Of a stretch of 64,000 nt of DNA, positions 35,387 through 46,035 are shown one piece after another; the stretch's first letter is position 1, and every line of letters starts with the position of its first letter. This stretch comes from Thermodesulfobacteriota bacterium (GTDB taxonomy: Bacteria; Desulfobacterota_D; UBA1144; Nemesobacterales; UBA2774): positions 1 to 64,000 of the forward strand of contig DAOKYU010000004.1 of assembly GCA_035325995.1 (NCBI GenBank), read 5' to 3'. A model generated the notes under the pieces. That model saw only the letters and a program-made list of their open reading frames with translations, did no database searches and had not been told where the DNA came from. The translations under genes were made by a program, and so were the position numbers.

Positions 35387-36448
35387 ATGATCTGGGTAGA
35401 ATTCGGAATCGCATTCGTTAAAATCGCGCTCGTGTTCTTCGTAGTGCTGACGCTGGTCGCGTATCTTACGCTGGCCGAAAGGCGCGTGAGCGCGTTCATA
35501 CAGGACAGGCTGGGCCCCAACCGCGTGGGCCCGTTCGGCTTCCTGCAGCCGCTCGCGGACGGCGTGAAGTTCATATTCAAGGAAGACATAATCCCGACTC
35601 ACGCGGACAAGCCGTTTTACATAATCGCGCCCGCGTTCGCCCTTATTACCGCCCTTATAGCCCTTGCAGTGGTGCCCATAGGCAAGGGGTTCAGCACGGA
35701 CCTCTTCGGGCTTCTGCCGGAGCCGATATTCGTAACGCTCCAGATAGCCGACCTTAACGTCGGCGTGCTTTACATTCTCGCGATAAGCTCTCTCAGCGTT
35801 TACGGCGTCGTGCTCGGAGGATGGGCTTCGAATAGCAAGTATTCGTTCCTCGGCGGCCTCCGGGCGGCGGCGCAGATGATAAGCTACGAGCTCGCCATGG
35901 GCGTGTCCATCCTGGGCGTAATCGCGTGGACGGGCTCTTTAAGGCTCGACGAGATTATAGAGGCGCAGAAGAGCTGCTGGTTCGCGATTCCGCAGATTCT
36001 CGGCTGCATAGTGTTCGTGACGGCGGCCTTCGCCGAGACGAACAGGCTCCCCTTCGACATGCCCGAGGCCGAGCCCGAGATCGTGGCCGGTTATCACACG
36101 GAGTACAGCAGCATGAAGTTCGCAATGTTCTTCATGGCCGAGTACACGCACATGATAGTGGTGTCGTGCCTGGCAGTGGCGCTCTTTTTCGGCGGGTGGT
36201 ATCCCCTCCCCTTCGGCGGCTGGTTTGGGATAGACATAGACAAGTACTGGTTCCTTCCGCCGCTCGTCTTTATCGGCAAGGTGCTGGCGTTCCTCTTCTT
36301 CTTTATATGGGTGAGGTTCACGCTGCCCAGGTTCAGGTACGACCAGGTCATGAACCTCGGCTGGAAGGTGCTCTTCCCGATCGCCATAGCCAACCTGATA
36401 ATCGTCAGCGTCGCGATACTGGTTCTCCAGCATTACGGGTATATGTAA
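35387..36448 (+). CDS. nuoH: NADH-quinone oxidoreductase subunit H
   Basis: A 353-aa integral membrane subunit at the quinone site of complex I, with about 8-9 TM helices. Conserved segments: AERRVSAFIQDRLGPNRVGPFGFLQ (split by a short loop), FKEDIIP, GWASNSKYSFLGGLRAAAQMISYELAMG, ETNRLPFDMPEAEPEIVAGYHTEYS and WVRFTLPRFRYDQVM. Full length. In most genomes nuoI follows; here the next gene is a convergent cupin, so this is an isolated nuoGH pair. Confidence 0.97.
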   Translation: MIWVEFGIAFVKIALVFFVVLTLVAYLTLAERRVSAFIQDRLGPNRVGPFGFLQPLADGVKFIFKEDIIPTHADKPFYIIAPAFALITALIALAVVPIGKGFSTDLFGLLPEPIFVTLQIADLNVGVLYILAISSLSVYGVVLGGWASNSKYSFLGGLRAAAQMISYELAMGVSILGVIAWTGSLRLDEIIEAQKSCWFAIPQILGCIVFVTAAFAETNRLPFDMPEAEPEIVAGYHTEYSSMKFAMFFMAEYTHMIVVSCLAVALFFGGWYPLPFGGWFGIDIDKYWFLPPLVFIGKVLAFLFFFIWVRFTLPRFRYDQVMNLGWKVLFPIAIANLIIVSVAILVLQHYGYM

Positions 36449-36495
36449 TCCCGGCCTTCGAACAGCTCACTTCTTACAGACCTTCCATCCATATG

Positions 36496-36508
36496 TTCCG
36501 GACCGGAA
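36496..36508. terminator. Palindrome between nuoH and the cupin gene
   Basis: TTCCGGACCGGAA is a perfect palindrome with one central base in the 99-nt gap between convergent genes. There is no T-run, so it is only a weak candidate bidirectional terminator. Confidence 0.3.
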
Positions 36509-36547
36509 GCCAAATAACAGGGATTAATACGTGCGCGCCGGGGAAGA

Positions 36548-36925
36548 TTATTTGGACTCGACGAGGCTTATCGTGTCGTCGAGGTTCGGGACCATGCAGA
36601 GGAATTCGAAGCTCTCGTCGCCCGTGACCTCGTACCAGTGGGGCACTCCGGCGGGGATGAAGAGGACGTCGCCCTGGCCGACCTCGAAGACTTCGTCGCC
36701 GATGCCTATCCTGGCGCTGCCCCCGAGGACGAACTGCTCGTGCTCCACGGTGTTCGTATGGGCGGGGATGCCGCCCCCGGGCTCCATTATGAAGCGCCTC
36801 ATGGCGAAATTCGGGCCTTCGCCCGGGCCGATGAGCACCTGGCGCGAGACGGACGTCCCGGCGCTTACCTTCTCGACGGGCACGTCTCTCATCTTCTTTA
36901 CGGACGGTTTCGCGGTCATGGTCAT
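36548..36925 (-). CDS. Small cupin-domain protein
   Basis: A 125-aa single cupin barrel. Cupin motif 1 is PAHTNTVEHEQFVLGG (two His and a Glu, with the fourth His replaced by context) and motif 2 is GDVLFIPAGVPHWY with the metal-binding His. Such proteins bind a metal and act as isomerases, dioxygenases or sensors; no function can be assigned. Its ATG overlaps the gyrB stop (ATGA), and a second ATG lies two codons in, so it is translationally coupled to gyrB. That pairing is unusual. Confidence 0.88.
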   Translation of the reverse strand: MTMTAKPSVKKMRDVPVEKVSAGTSVSRQVLIGPGEGPNFAMRRFIMEPGGGIPAHTNTVEHEQFVLGGSARIGIGDEVFEVGQGDVLFIPAGVPHWYEVTGDESFEFLCMVPNLDDTISLVESK

Positions 36926-39390
36926 ACGTCCAGGTTGCTCACGTTGAGGGCGTTCGTTTCGATGAACTCCTTACGGGGCTCGACCTCGTCGCCCATGAGG
37001 ATCGTGAAAATCTTGTCGGACTCGAACGCGTCCTCTATCTTGACCTGCTTTAAGACGCGCGTCTCGGGGTTCATGGTCGTTTCCCAGAGCTGCTCGGGGT
37101 TCATCTCGCCGAGGCCCTTGTAGCGCTGTATGGACATACCCTTCTTCCCGCGGGAGAGGATGTATTCCGTGACAGCGGCGAGGTTCGGGAGGTCGACCGA
37201 ATTGCCGTTGTCGCTTACGCCGTAGGGCGGGTCGCCGACGGCCTTTATGGACTCGTAGATGTTCCTTATCTCGCCGAATTCCGGGGAGTCGAGGAAGTCG
37301 AAGTCGATTACGGTCGTCCTGTTCCTGCCGCTTTCCTTGAACGTGTAAGAGATGCGTGAGGAATCGTGCTCGGGGTCGTCGAGAAGCTCCCAGTCGAGGC
37401 CCGTGATTTCCGGATAGCGCTTTTCGAGCCATTCCTTTATGGCCTGAAGGTGTGTGTCGAGATCGGACTCCCTTTCGTGCTTGAGGAGGCTCTTCCTGAA
37501 GCCTTCCCTCGAGGCGAAGGCCTCGACTATGCGGGAGTCCCTGCCCCACTTCCCCGCCCTTTCGAGGGCGTTTCCGTAGGCAATGGACCGCTTTATTATG
37601 TCGAAGAGCCGTGAGCCTTTTATTTCGCGGGAGCCGTTGCCGTTTTCGGATATGTTGAGAACGACGCCGTCCGTGCCGTGCTCGAGGAAGTAGTTCACGT
37701 ATTCGTGATCGTCCTTGAGGTACCTCTCTTCCTTGCCCCTCTTTACCCTGTAGAGAGGGGGCTGGGCGACGTAGAGGTGGCCGTGGTCGAGGATCGCGCC
37801 GAACTGCCTGTAGAAGAAGGTAAGCAGCAGCGTCCTTATGTGAGAGCCGTCCACGTCGGCGTCCGTCATGAGGATTATCTTGTGGTACCTGAGCTTCGCG
37901 ATGTCGAAGTCGTCGCTGCCGACGCCCGTGCCGAGGACGGTTATGAGCGTCCTTATTTCCTCGTTGCTGAGCATCTTGTCGAAGCGGGCCTTTTCGACGT
38001 TGAGGATCTTGCCCCGGAGCGGAAGGACCGCCTGGTTATACCGGGACCTCGCCTGCTTGGCCGAGCCGCCCGCGGATTCGCCCTCGACTATGAAGAGCTC
38101 GCAGAGGGCCGGGTCTCTTTCCTGGCAGTCGGCCAGCTTGCCGGGGAGGGACCCCGATTCGAGGGCGCTTTTACGCCTGGTGAGCTCCCTCGCCTTCCTT
38201 GCGGCCTCGCGCGCCCTCGCGGCGTCCACGGCCTTTTCGATTACCTTTCTCGCGACCGAGGGGTTCTCTTCGAAGAAAGTCCCCAGCTTGTCGTTGAGGA
38301 GTGTTTCCACGATCCCCTTGACCTCGGTGTTGCCGAGCTTGGTCTTCGTCTGGCCTTCGAACTTGGGGTCGGGGAGCTTTACGCTTATTATCGCCACCAG
38401 CCCCTCCCTCGCGTCGTCGCCGCTCAGCGAGACCTTGGCGTTCTTGAGGAGGCCCTTGTCTTCGGCGTACTTGTTTACCGTCCTGGTAAGGGCGCCCCTG
38501 AAGCCCGTGAGGTGCGTTCCGCCCTCGATGTTGTTGATGTTGTTTGCGTAGGAGTAAACCGTTTCGGTGTAGCTGTCGTTATATTGAAGCGCCGCCTCGA
38601 CGATGATGTCGTCCTTTTCTCCCGTTACGTATATGGGCTCGGGGTGGAGCGGCTTTTTGTTCCTGTTGAGCTCCTCGACGAAGGCGATTATGCCGCCCTT
38701 GTAGTAAAATTCCTGGTTCTTGCCCGTTCTCTCGTCCGTGAGCTCGAACACGAGGCCCTTGTTGAGGAACGCGAGCTCCCTTATCCTGTGGGCGAGCGTG
38801 TCGTAGCTGAACTCCTTTACCTCGAAGATAGTCTGGTCGGGCTTGAACCGGATCTTCGTGCCCGTCCGCTCCGTCGTGCCGGACTCTTTTAGCTCGGAAA
38901 CGGCCTGACCTCGCTCGTATTTCTGGTACCAGACCTTGCCGTCCCGCCTGATTTCGAGGTTGAGATATTCGGAAAGGGCGTTCACGACCGTGACGCCGAC
39001 GCCGTGGAGACCGCCCGAGACCTGGTATACCTTGCCCTCGAATTTACCCCCCGCGTGGAGCATCGTCATGACGACCTCGGCGGCGGACTTGCCCGTTTCG
39101 GCGTGCTTGTCTACGGGTATACCCCTCCCGTTGTCTTCAATAGTGACGCTTTCGTCGACGTGAATAGTTATGTTTATCTTGTTGCAGAACCCGGCGAGGG
39201 CCTCGTCGACGCTGTTGTCGAGGACCTCGAACACGAGGTGGTGAAACCCCCTCGAGCTGGTGTCGCCGATGTACATATCGGGGCGTTTTCTGACCGCTTC
39301 GAGCCCGGGAAGGACTTTAATCTGCTCGGCCGTGTAGGAATCGTTTTGCCTGGGCCGGGCCTTCGTTTCTGAGTCTGGCTTTACTTCCAA
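36922..39390 (-). CDS. gyrB: DNA gyrase subunit B
   Basis: An 822-aa type IIA topoisomerase subunit supplying ATP hydrolysis for negative supercoiling. GHKL ATPase motifs: VLDNSVDEALAGF, IEDNGRGIPVD, GGLHGVGVTVVNALS. Transducer domain with SGDDAREGL, TOPRIM motif LFIVEGESAGGSAKQARSR, DADVDGSHIRTLLL, and C-terminal QRYKGLGEMNPEQLWETTM. The length and insert in the TOPRIM region match the long Gram-negative form. The start codon is TTG, 9 nt after GGAGG. Has its own promoter (39439-39466). Confidence 0.97.
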   Translation of the reverse strand: MEVKPDSETKARPRQNDSYTAEQIKVLPGLEAVRKRPDMYIGDTSSRGFHHLVFEVLDNSVDEALAGFCNKINITIHVDESVTIEDNGRGIPVDKHAETGKSAAEVVMTMLHAGGKFEGKVYQVSGGLHGVGVTVVNALSEYLNLEIRRDGKVWYQKYERGQAVSELKESGTTERTGTKIRFKPDQTIFEVKEFSYDTLAHRIRELAFLNKGLVFELTDERTGKNQEFYYKGGIIAFVEELNRNKKPLHPEPIYVTGEKDDIIVEAALQYNDSYTETVYSYANNINNIEGGTHLTGFRGALTRTVNKYAEDKGLLKNAKVSLSGDDAREGLVAIISVKLPDPKFEGQTKTKLGNTEVKGIVETLLNDKLGTFFEENPSVARKVIEKAVDAARAREAARKARELTRRKSALESGSLPGKLADCQERDPALCELFIVEGESAGGSAKQARSRYNQAVLPLRGKILNVEKARFDKMLSNEEIRTLITVLGTGVGSDDFDIAKLRYHKIILMTDADVDGSHIRTLLLTFFYRQFGAILDHGHLYVAQPPLYRVKRGKEERYLKDDHEYVNYFLEHGTDGVVLNISENGNGSREIKGSRLFDIIKRSIAYGNALERAGKWGRDSRIVEAFASREGFRKSLLKHERESDLDTHLQAIKEWLEKRYPEITGLDWELLDDPEHDSSRISYTFKESGRNRTTVIDFDFLDSPEFGEIRNIYESIKAVGDPPYGVSDNGNSVDLPNLAAVTEYILSRGKKGMSIQRYKGLGEMNPEQLWETTMNPETRVLKQVKIEDAFESDKIFTILMGDEVEPRKEFIETNALNVSNLDV

Positions 39391-39438
39391 AATTAACTAC
39401 CTCCGAGTAATCAACAAGGGGGGAATTTAAACTCTTTT

Positions 39439-39466
39439 AGTATACCATGTGGAGACAAAAAGGCAA
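39439..39466 (-). promoter_or_regulatory. Promoter of gyrB
   Basis: On the minus strand TTGCCT (39466-39461), 16-nt spacer, TATACT (39444-39439). The leader would be about 42 nt and contains GGAGG ahead of the TTG start. The rest of the 186-nt gap to dcd holds a short GCCCT/AGGGC stem (39546-39560). Confidence 0.6.
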
Positions 39467-39576
39467 ATAAAATCAGGGGGTTCAATCGCATTTCGGCCCC
39501 GGAGCCGGGCGCTCGGAACCAGCCGTCAACAAAGGCAATTTTGGAGCCCTCGAAAAGGGCCCCGGAAGGAGCTCTC

Positions 39577-40131
39577 TCAAACCTTGGGGGGCGTTATGCC
39601 GACCTGCTTCTGATACTTGCCTTTTTTGTCGGCGTAGGAGACTTCGCACATCTCGTCGGCCTCGAAGAAAAGGACCTGCGCGATGCCCTCGTTCGCGTAG
39701 ATTTTCGCGGGGAGAGGGGTCGTGTTCGAGATTTCGAGGGTGACGAAGCCCTCCCACTCGGGCTCGAACGGGGTTACGTTCACGATTATGCCGCAGCGGG
39801 CGTAAGTGGACTTGCCGACGCAGAGGGTTATGGTGCTCCGGGGTATCCTGAAGTACTCGACCGTCCTTGCGAGCGCGAAGGAGTTGGGCGGGATCATGCA
39901 GTGATCGGCCTTGATCTCGACGAAGGACTTGTCGTCGAAGTTCTTGGGGTCGACTACGGAGTTAAAGACGTTGGTGAAGACCTTGAACTCGTCGCTCACG
40001 CGTATATCGTAGCCGTACGCAGAAAGGCCGTAGGATATCGCTCCCTCCCTGACCTGGCCGTCGACGAAAGGCTCTATCATGCCGTGCTCCCTGGCCATTT
40101 TCCTTATCCATCCGTCGGACTTTACTCCCAT
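39577..40131 (-). CDS. dcd: dCTP deaminase
   Basis: A 184-aa homotrimeric enzyme that deaminates dCTP to dUTP, feeding dTMP synthesis. Family motifs: ISYGLSAYGYDIRVSDEF, PNSFALARTVEYF, the nucleotide-binding VGKSTYARCGIIVNVTPFE, the catalytic Glu in GFVTLEISNTTP, and EGIAQVLFFEA. Full length with GGAG 8 nt upstream. Upstream of gyrB on the same strand but separated from it by a promoter. Confidence 0.95.
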   Translation of the reverse strand: MGVKSDGWIRKMAREHGMIEPFVDGQVREGAISYGLSAYGYDIRVSDEFKVFTNVFNSVVDPKNFDDKSFVEIKADHCMIPPNSFALARTVEYFRIPRSTITLCVGKSTYARCGIIVNVTPFEPEWEGFVTLEISNTTPLPAKIYANEGIAQVLFFEADEMCEVSYADKKGKYQKQVGITPPKV

Positions 40132-40260
40132 AGCTCGCGCTCCTCGCTTCGTGGTGTTTACTGCAAGAGGGAAAGGATACTACCACATCGGGCGTATTTA
40201 CTCAATCCGCCTGATGAACGGCACCGAAAACACCGGAATGACGGAAGCGGACGGAGCGCG

Positions 40261-41280
40261 TCAGGCGAACTGCCGGAGGAAGCGGACGTCGTTCTCGAAG
40301 AAGAGGCGTATGTCGTTTATGCCGAACTTGAGCATGGTTATGCGCTCTATGCCCATGCCGAACGCAAAGCCCGAGTACTTGGACGAATCGTAGCCGACGC
40401 TCTTGAAGACCTCGGGGTCGACCATGCCGCAGCCGAGGATTTCGAGCCAGCCGGTGTCCTTACACACGCGGCACCCCTCGCCGCCGCATATCATGCACTG
40501 CATGTCCATTTCGGCGCTGGGCTCGGTGAAAGGGAAGAAGCTCGGGCGGAACCTGACGCCTATGCCCTCGCCGAATACGAGCCTGACGAACTCGGTGAGC
40601 ACGCCTTTCAGGTCGCCGAACGTGACGCACTCGTCCACCAAAAGCCCTTCAATCTGGTGGAACATCGGCGTGTGCGAGACGTCGCTATCGTTCCTGTAGA
40701 CCCTCCCGGGCGCGATAATCTTCACGGGGGGTTTCAGTTTTTCCATGATGCGTATCTGTACGGGGGATGTGTGCGTCCTGAGGACTACGTCGTCGGATAT
40801 GTAGAACGTATCCTGCATGTCCCGTGCAGGATGGTTTTTGGGAATATTGAGTGCCTCGAAGTTGTAGTAGTCCGTCTCGACCTCGGGCCCTTCGGCGACC
40901 TCGAATCCCATCCTCTCGAATATGGAGACTATCTCCTCCATGACCTGCGTCACGGGATGCCTGGCCCCCACGGGGAGGCCCTTTCCGGGCAGCGTGACGT
41001 CGATTCTCTCCTCCCCGAGCGAGCGGTTCTTCTTTTCCTCGCGTATGGAATCGAGCCTCGACTCGACGAGCTCCTCGACGAAGGTTTTCGCCTCGTTTAC
41101 GAGCTGCCCCATCTTCGGGCGCTCTTCGGGCGAGAGGTCCTTCATGCCCTTCAGGATTTCGGTTATGGCGCCCTTCTTCCCGAGGAACCTGGCTTTTAAG
41201 TTCTGGAGCGCGGCCTCGTCGGATACCGCGCCGAGCTCTTCACGCGCCTGTTTTTTGAGTTCGTCGAGCTTTTCGATCAT
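40261..41280 (-). CDS. pheS: Phenylalanyl-tRNA synthetase alpha subunit
   Basis: A 339-aa class II synthetase catalytic subunit. N-terminal coiled coil (about 1-85), then motif 2 around LRTHTSPVQIRIM, FHQIEGLLVDE, RPSFFPFTEPSAEMDMQC with a CMICGGEGCRVC knuckle, GWLEILGCGMVDP and motif 3 FAFGMGIERITMLKFG. The frame is open to 41340, but MIEKLDELKKQ at 41280 is the family start and has GGAG 9 nt upstream. pheT normally follows; it is absent here, so the beta subunit is encoded elsewhere. Confidence 0.96.
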   Translation of the reverse strand: MIEKLDELKKQAREELGAVSDEAALQNLKARFLGKKGAITEILKGMKDLSPEERPKMGQLVNEAKTFVEELVESRLDSIREEKKNRSLGEERIDVTLPGKGLPVGARHPVTQVMEEIVSIFERMGFEVAEGPEVETDYYNFEALNIPKNHPARDMQDTFYISDDVVLRTHTSPVQIRIMEKLKPPVKIIAPGRVYRNDSDVSHTPMFHQIEGLLVDECVTFGDLKGVLTEFVRLVFGEGIGVRFRPSFFPFTEPSAEMDMQCMICGGEGCRVCKDTGWLEILGCGMVDPEVFKSVGYDSSKYSGFAFGMGIERITMLKFGINDIRLFFENDVRFLRQFA

Positions 41281-41409
41281 CGGGCTACTCCGTATAAGTC
41301 TTGGAAAATCAAAATAATTTACCATATCGGCGCGGGACATCTACCTTGAGACGGAAAAGAAAGCGCAGGCGGGTGTGTGGAGCGGAAAGTGAAAAAGACG
41401 AGACGGTAA

Positions 41410-41913
41410 TCAGCCCGTAACAGCCGCGACGGTTATCACGATCATCGCCACGGCTATCGCGCCCTTCGAGATCGTGCCCGCCACCCTGCCGAGGAAGGCC
41501 CCCCAGCCGGATTGTACGGACTCGTTGAGGCTCTTTCCCAGTAGAAGCTCTACGGCTATCGCCCCCGCGAAGGCCCCGACGAAAGCCCCCGCTACCGCAC
41601 CGATACCGAAGAAAAACGGGGCCCCCGTTATTCCGCCGGCTATGGCGCCCAGTATGGAGCCGATTATGGCCCTGTTACTCGACTTGTATTTCTTCGAGCC
41701 GGCTATTCCGAGGAGGAATTCTATAAGCTCGCCAACGAGAACGAGTATGACGAGGATTACGATTATCCTGAGCGTGATCTCCTCGAACCCGCCGTACCAG
41801 GCGTATAGGAGCGAAGTGCCCAGGATTATAAACGTCCCGGGGAGGCCGAACGGAAGCGCGGCGAGGCCTATGAGCGACGCCAGGATAAAGAGCCCGAATA
41901 CGACGTAATCCAT
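41410..41913 (-). CDS. DUF456 small membrane protein
   Basis: A 167-aa, almost wholly hydrophobic protein with about 4-5 TM segments, two of them Gly/Ala-rich (GSILGAIAGGITGAPFFFGIGAVAGAFVG region). The AALPFGLPGTFIILG start and GELIEFLLGIAGSKKYKSSNRAIIGS middle are the DUF456 signature. Function unknown; the glycine-zipper pattern suggests close helix packing. Upstream of pheS by 129 nt. Confidence 0.85.
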   Translation of the reverse strand: MDYVVFGLFILASLIGLAALPFGLPGTFIILGTSLLYAWYGGFEEITLRIIVILVILVLVGELIEFLLGIAGSKKYKSSNRAIIGSILGAIAGGITGAPFFFGIGAVAGAFVGAFAGAIAVELLLGKSLNESVQSGWGAFLGRVAGTISKGAIAVAMIVITVAAVTG

Positions 41914-41992
41914 AATGCGTATAGGTTTACATAAGGCGGAACATTTACAACACGCATTTTAAACGGGGGAACGGTAAAAAGCGGAGGGATGC

Positions 41993-43435
41993 TCAGACGA
42001 CGGCGCGCTTCCTGGCATAGAGGAAATAGATAAGGAATCCCGCCGCCATCCATATGATGAGCCGGAGCCACGTGTCCATCGGAAGTGCGGCCATTTGAAC
42101 CAGGCTGACGAGGATTCCCATTATGGGAACGAAGGGAAAGAGGGGGGCTTTGAAGGGTCTTTCGAGGCCGGGTTCTCTATACCTTAGCACCAGCACCCCC
42201 GCGCACACTATCACGAAGGCGAGGAGAGTGCCTATCGACACGAGCTCGCCGAGGATGCCTATAGGGAAGATGCCCGCGAAGAAGGCCGCCACGACGCCCG
42301 TAAGCGCCGTCGCGAAGACAGGGGTTCTGAACTTCGTATGAACCTCGGCGAACTTATGCGGCAGCATCCTGTCCCGTGACATCGAATAGAATATCCTCGT
42401 CTGCCCGAAAAGGAGCACCATGACGACGGAGGTGAGGCCCGCTATGGCGCCGATCTTGATGAGCGGCCGGAGCCAGTAGAGCCCCTCGCCCATGAAATCG
42501 ACGGCTACGGCTATGGGGTCCGGAACGTGGAGGAGGTCGTACTTGACGACGCCCGTGAGCACGAGGGACACGGAGATGTAAAGGAGCGTCGCGACGGCGA
42601 GCGACCCGAGTATGCCTATGGGGACATTACGCTGGGGGTTTTTGGTTTCCTGCGCCGCCGTGGAAACGGCGTCGAAGCCTATGTAGGCGAAGAATATCAC
42701 GCCCGCGCCGCGAAGTATGCCGCTCCAGCCGAAGTGGCCGAACGTCCCGTCGTTGGGCGGTATGAACGGGTCCCAGTTGTCGATGTTGATGTAGGAAATT
42801 CCGACGCCTATGAACACGAGAAGGACCGCGAGCTTCACGACGACTATGATGCTGTTGGCGGCCGACGATTCGCGTATCCCGGCCACGAGCACCGCCGTCG
42901 TGGCGAGGACGATGAAAACCGCCGGGAGATTGAGCGCTGCCCCGGTAAAGCCCCAGCCGTGTACGTGGTCGAACGAAAGCGGGGCCTTCGCCACTAGCTC
43001 GGGGACGATGATGCCGAAGTCCTTGAGGAAGCTGACCATGTAGCCCGACCACCCCACGGCGACTGTGGAGCTTGCGAAGAGGTATTCGAGGATCAGGTCC
43101 CACCCTATGATCCAGGCGATGAACTGACCCATCGTGGCGTAGGAATATGTGTAGGCGCTTCCTGAAACGGGGATCATCGATGCCATTTCGGCATAGCAGA
43201 GCCCCGCGAAGACGCAGCCTATCCCGGAGAGCACGAACGAAAGGGAAAGGGCCGGCCCGGCGTACTGCGCCGCGGCCTGGCCCGTAACGACGAAGATACC
43301 GGCGCCTATTATGATGCCTATGCCGAGGCTGGCCAGATCGAGCGGACCGAGCACGCGTTTTAATCCGCGCTGCTCGTCGTCCGCTTCTTTCGCTATCCGG
43401 TCAATGCTTTTCCTTTTAAAAAGGCTCCCTGTCAT
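41993..43435 (-). CDS. Amino-acid permease, APC superfamily
   Basis: A 480-aa secondary transporter with about 12 TM helices. The substrate-backbone-binding glycine motif GIGIIIGAGIFVVTGQAA is in TM1, SGSAYTYSYATMGQFIAWIIGWDLILEY in TM3, and FFAYIGFDAVSTAAQETKNPQRNVPIGILGS in TM6. It resembles the cationic amino-acid transporter (CAT/YfnA) branch that has two extra C-terminal helices. Substrate not certain. It lies 37 nt after hppA on the same strand, with hairpins in the gap. Confidence 0.9.
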   Translation of the reverse strand: MTGSLFKRKSIDRIAKEADDEQRGLKRVLGPLDLASLGIGIIIGAGIFVVTGQAAAQYAGPALSLSFVLSGIGCVFAGLCYAEMASMIPVSGSAYTYSYATMGQFIAWIIGWDLILEYLFASSTVAVGWSGYMVSFLKDFGIIVPELVAKAPLSFDHVHGWGFTGAALNLPAVFIVLATTAVLVAGIRESSAANSIIVVVKLAVLLVFIGVGISYINIDNWDPFIPPNDGTFGHFGWSGILRGAGVIFFAYIGFDAVSTAAQETKNPQRNVPIGILGSLAVATLLYISVSLVLTGVVKYDLLHVPDPIAVAVDFMGEGLYWLRPLIKIGAIAGLTSVVMVLLFGQTRIFYSMSRDRMLPHKFAEVHTKFRTPVFATALTGVVAAFFAGIFPIGILGELVSIGTLLAFVIVCAGVLVLRYREPGLERPFKAPLFPFVPIMGILVSLVQMAALPMDTWLRLIIWMAAGFLIYFLYARKRAVV

Positions 43436-43444
43436 CCACCCGTC

Positions 43445-43471
43445 CTGCGGAAGTCTAAATTACATCCGCAG
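43445..43471 (-). terminator. Hairpin between hppA and the permease gene
   Basis: CTGCGGA (43445-43451) pairs with TCCGCAG (43465-43471) around 13 nt, directly after the hppA stop. A competing stem TCTAAA/TTTAGA (43454-43459/43472-43477) overlaps it. No T-run; may be an attenuator rather than a full terminator. Confidence 0.35.
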
Positions 43472-43472
43472 T

Positions 43473-45596
<2,124 letters not shown>

Positions 45597-45806
45597 TTCA
45601 ACTCTCCTTTGAGTTTATTTGGTTCAGTTTTTATTTGTGAATTGGATAAATGGAGCATTTGATGAGAGGGGAATTCCGACAGCCTGCCGGAGCCTTCGAG
45701 TCGATCGGGAAGAATACGTAAAATATCGAACATGGACGTTACTTGTATCAGGCGCGTACGCTTGGAAAGGAAGATTACTTCATCCATCCTCCAAAGATTT
45801 GGTGGA

Positions 45807-45834
45807 AACATATCCAACTGCATGTCAATGTCAA
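45807..45834 (-). promoter_or_regulatory. Promoter of hppA
   Basis: On the minus strand consensus TTGACA (45834-45829), 16-nt spacer, TATGTT (45812-45807). A second TTGACA is repeated directly after the first (45828-45823). Predicted start near 45800, about 200 nt upstream of the hppA ATG. Confidence 0.6.
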
Positions 45835-45971
45835 GTCGAATTTTTGAATTAACGAACATGGGTGATTATACACATAATCCGGGAAAACCGTCCGCATAAA
45901 AAAATTTCCCCGTTCAGAGTCGGAAGCGGCAGAAACCGGATATGATTCCCGGAAAGAAAGTGCTAAAATTA

Positions 45972-45986
45972 TGGCACTCCGGTTTC
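45972..45986 (+). promoter_or_regulatory. Possible sigma54-like promoter of cstA
   Basis: TGGCAC-N5-TTTC, one mismatch (TTGC expected) from the -24/-12 consensus, 50 nt before the cstA start. The alternative is TAAAAT at 45964-45969 as a -10 box without a clear -35. Both are weak. Confidence 0.25.
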
Positions 45987-46035
45987 ACCCCCGTGAAGCC
46001 CCAGAAGTAAAGAAGAGGAGAGCTAACCAGAAATA

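Larger units (their letters stand above)
45597..46035. other. 439-nt divergent regulatory region, hppA/cstA
   Basis: AT-richer than its surroundings. The hppA side contains a promoter and about 200 nt of leader; I recognise no known riboswitch in it. A 95-codon minus-strand frame (45572-45859) runs through the leader into hppA but lacks a ribosome site or protein-like character. The cstA side contains TAAAAT (45964-45969) inside an AGTGC/GCACT inverted repeat (45959-45963/45974-45978) and a sigma54-like sequence. Confidence 0.6.

Noticed and set aside
36922..36925. Frameshift between gyrB and the cupin
   Set aside because: Both proteins are complete at this junction. The overlap is an ordinary ATGA coupling.
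41993..43435. Amino-acid permease and hppA as a Na+-energised pair
   Set aside because: The pyrophosphatase carries the Lys of the K+-independent H+-pumping class, so a sodium link is not supported.
45597..45800. Fluoride riboswitch ahead of hppA
   Set aside because: The conserved GGNGAUGG start and the paired pseudoknot segments of that motif were not found in the leader.
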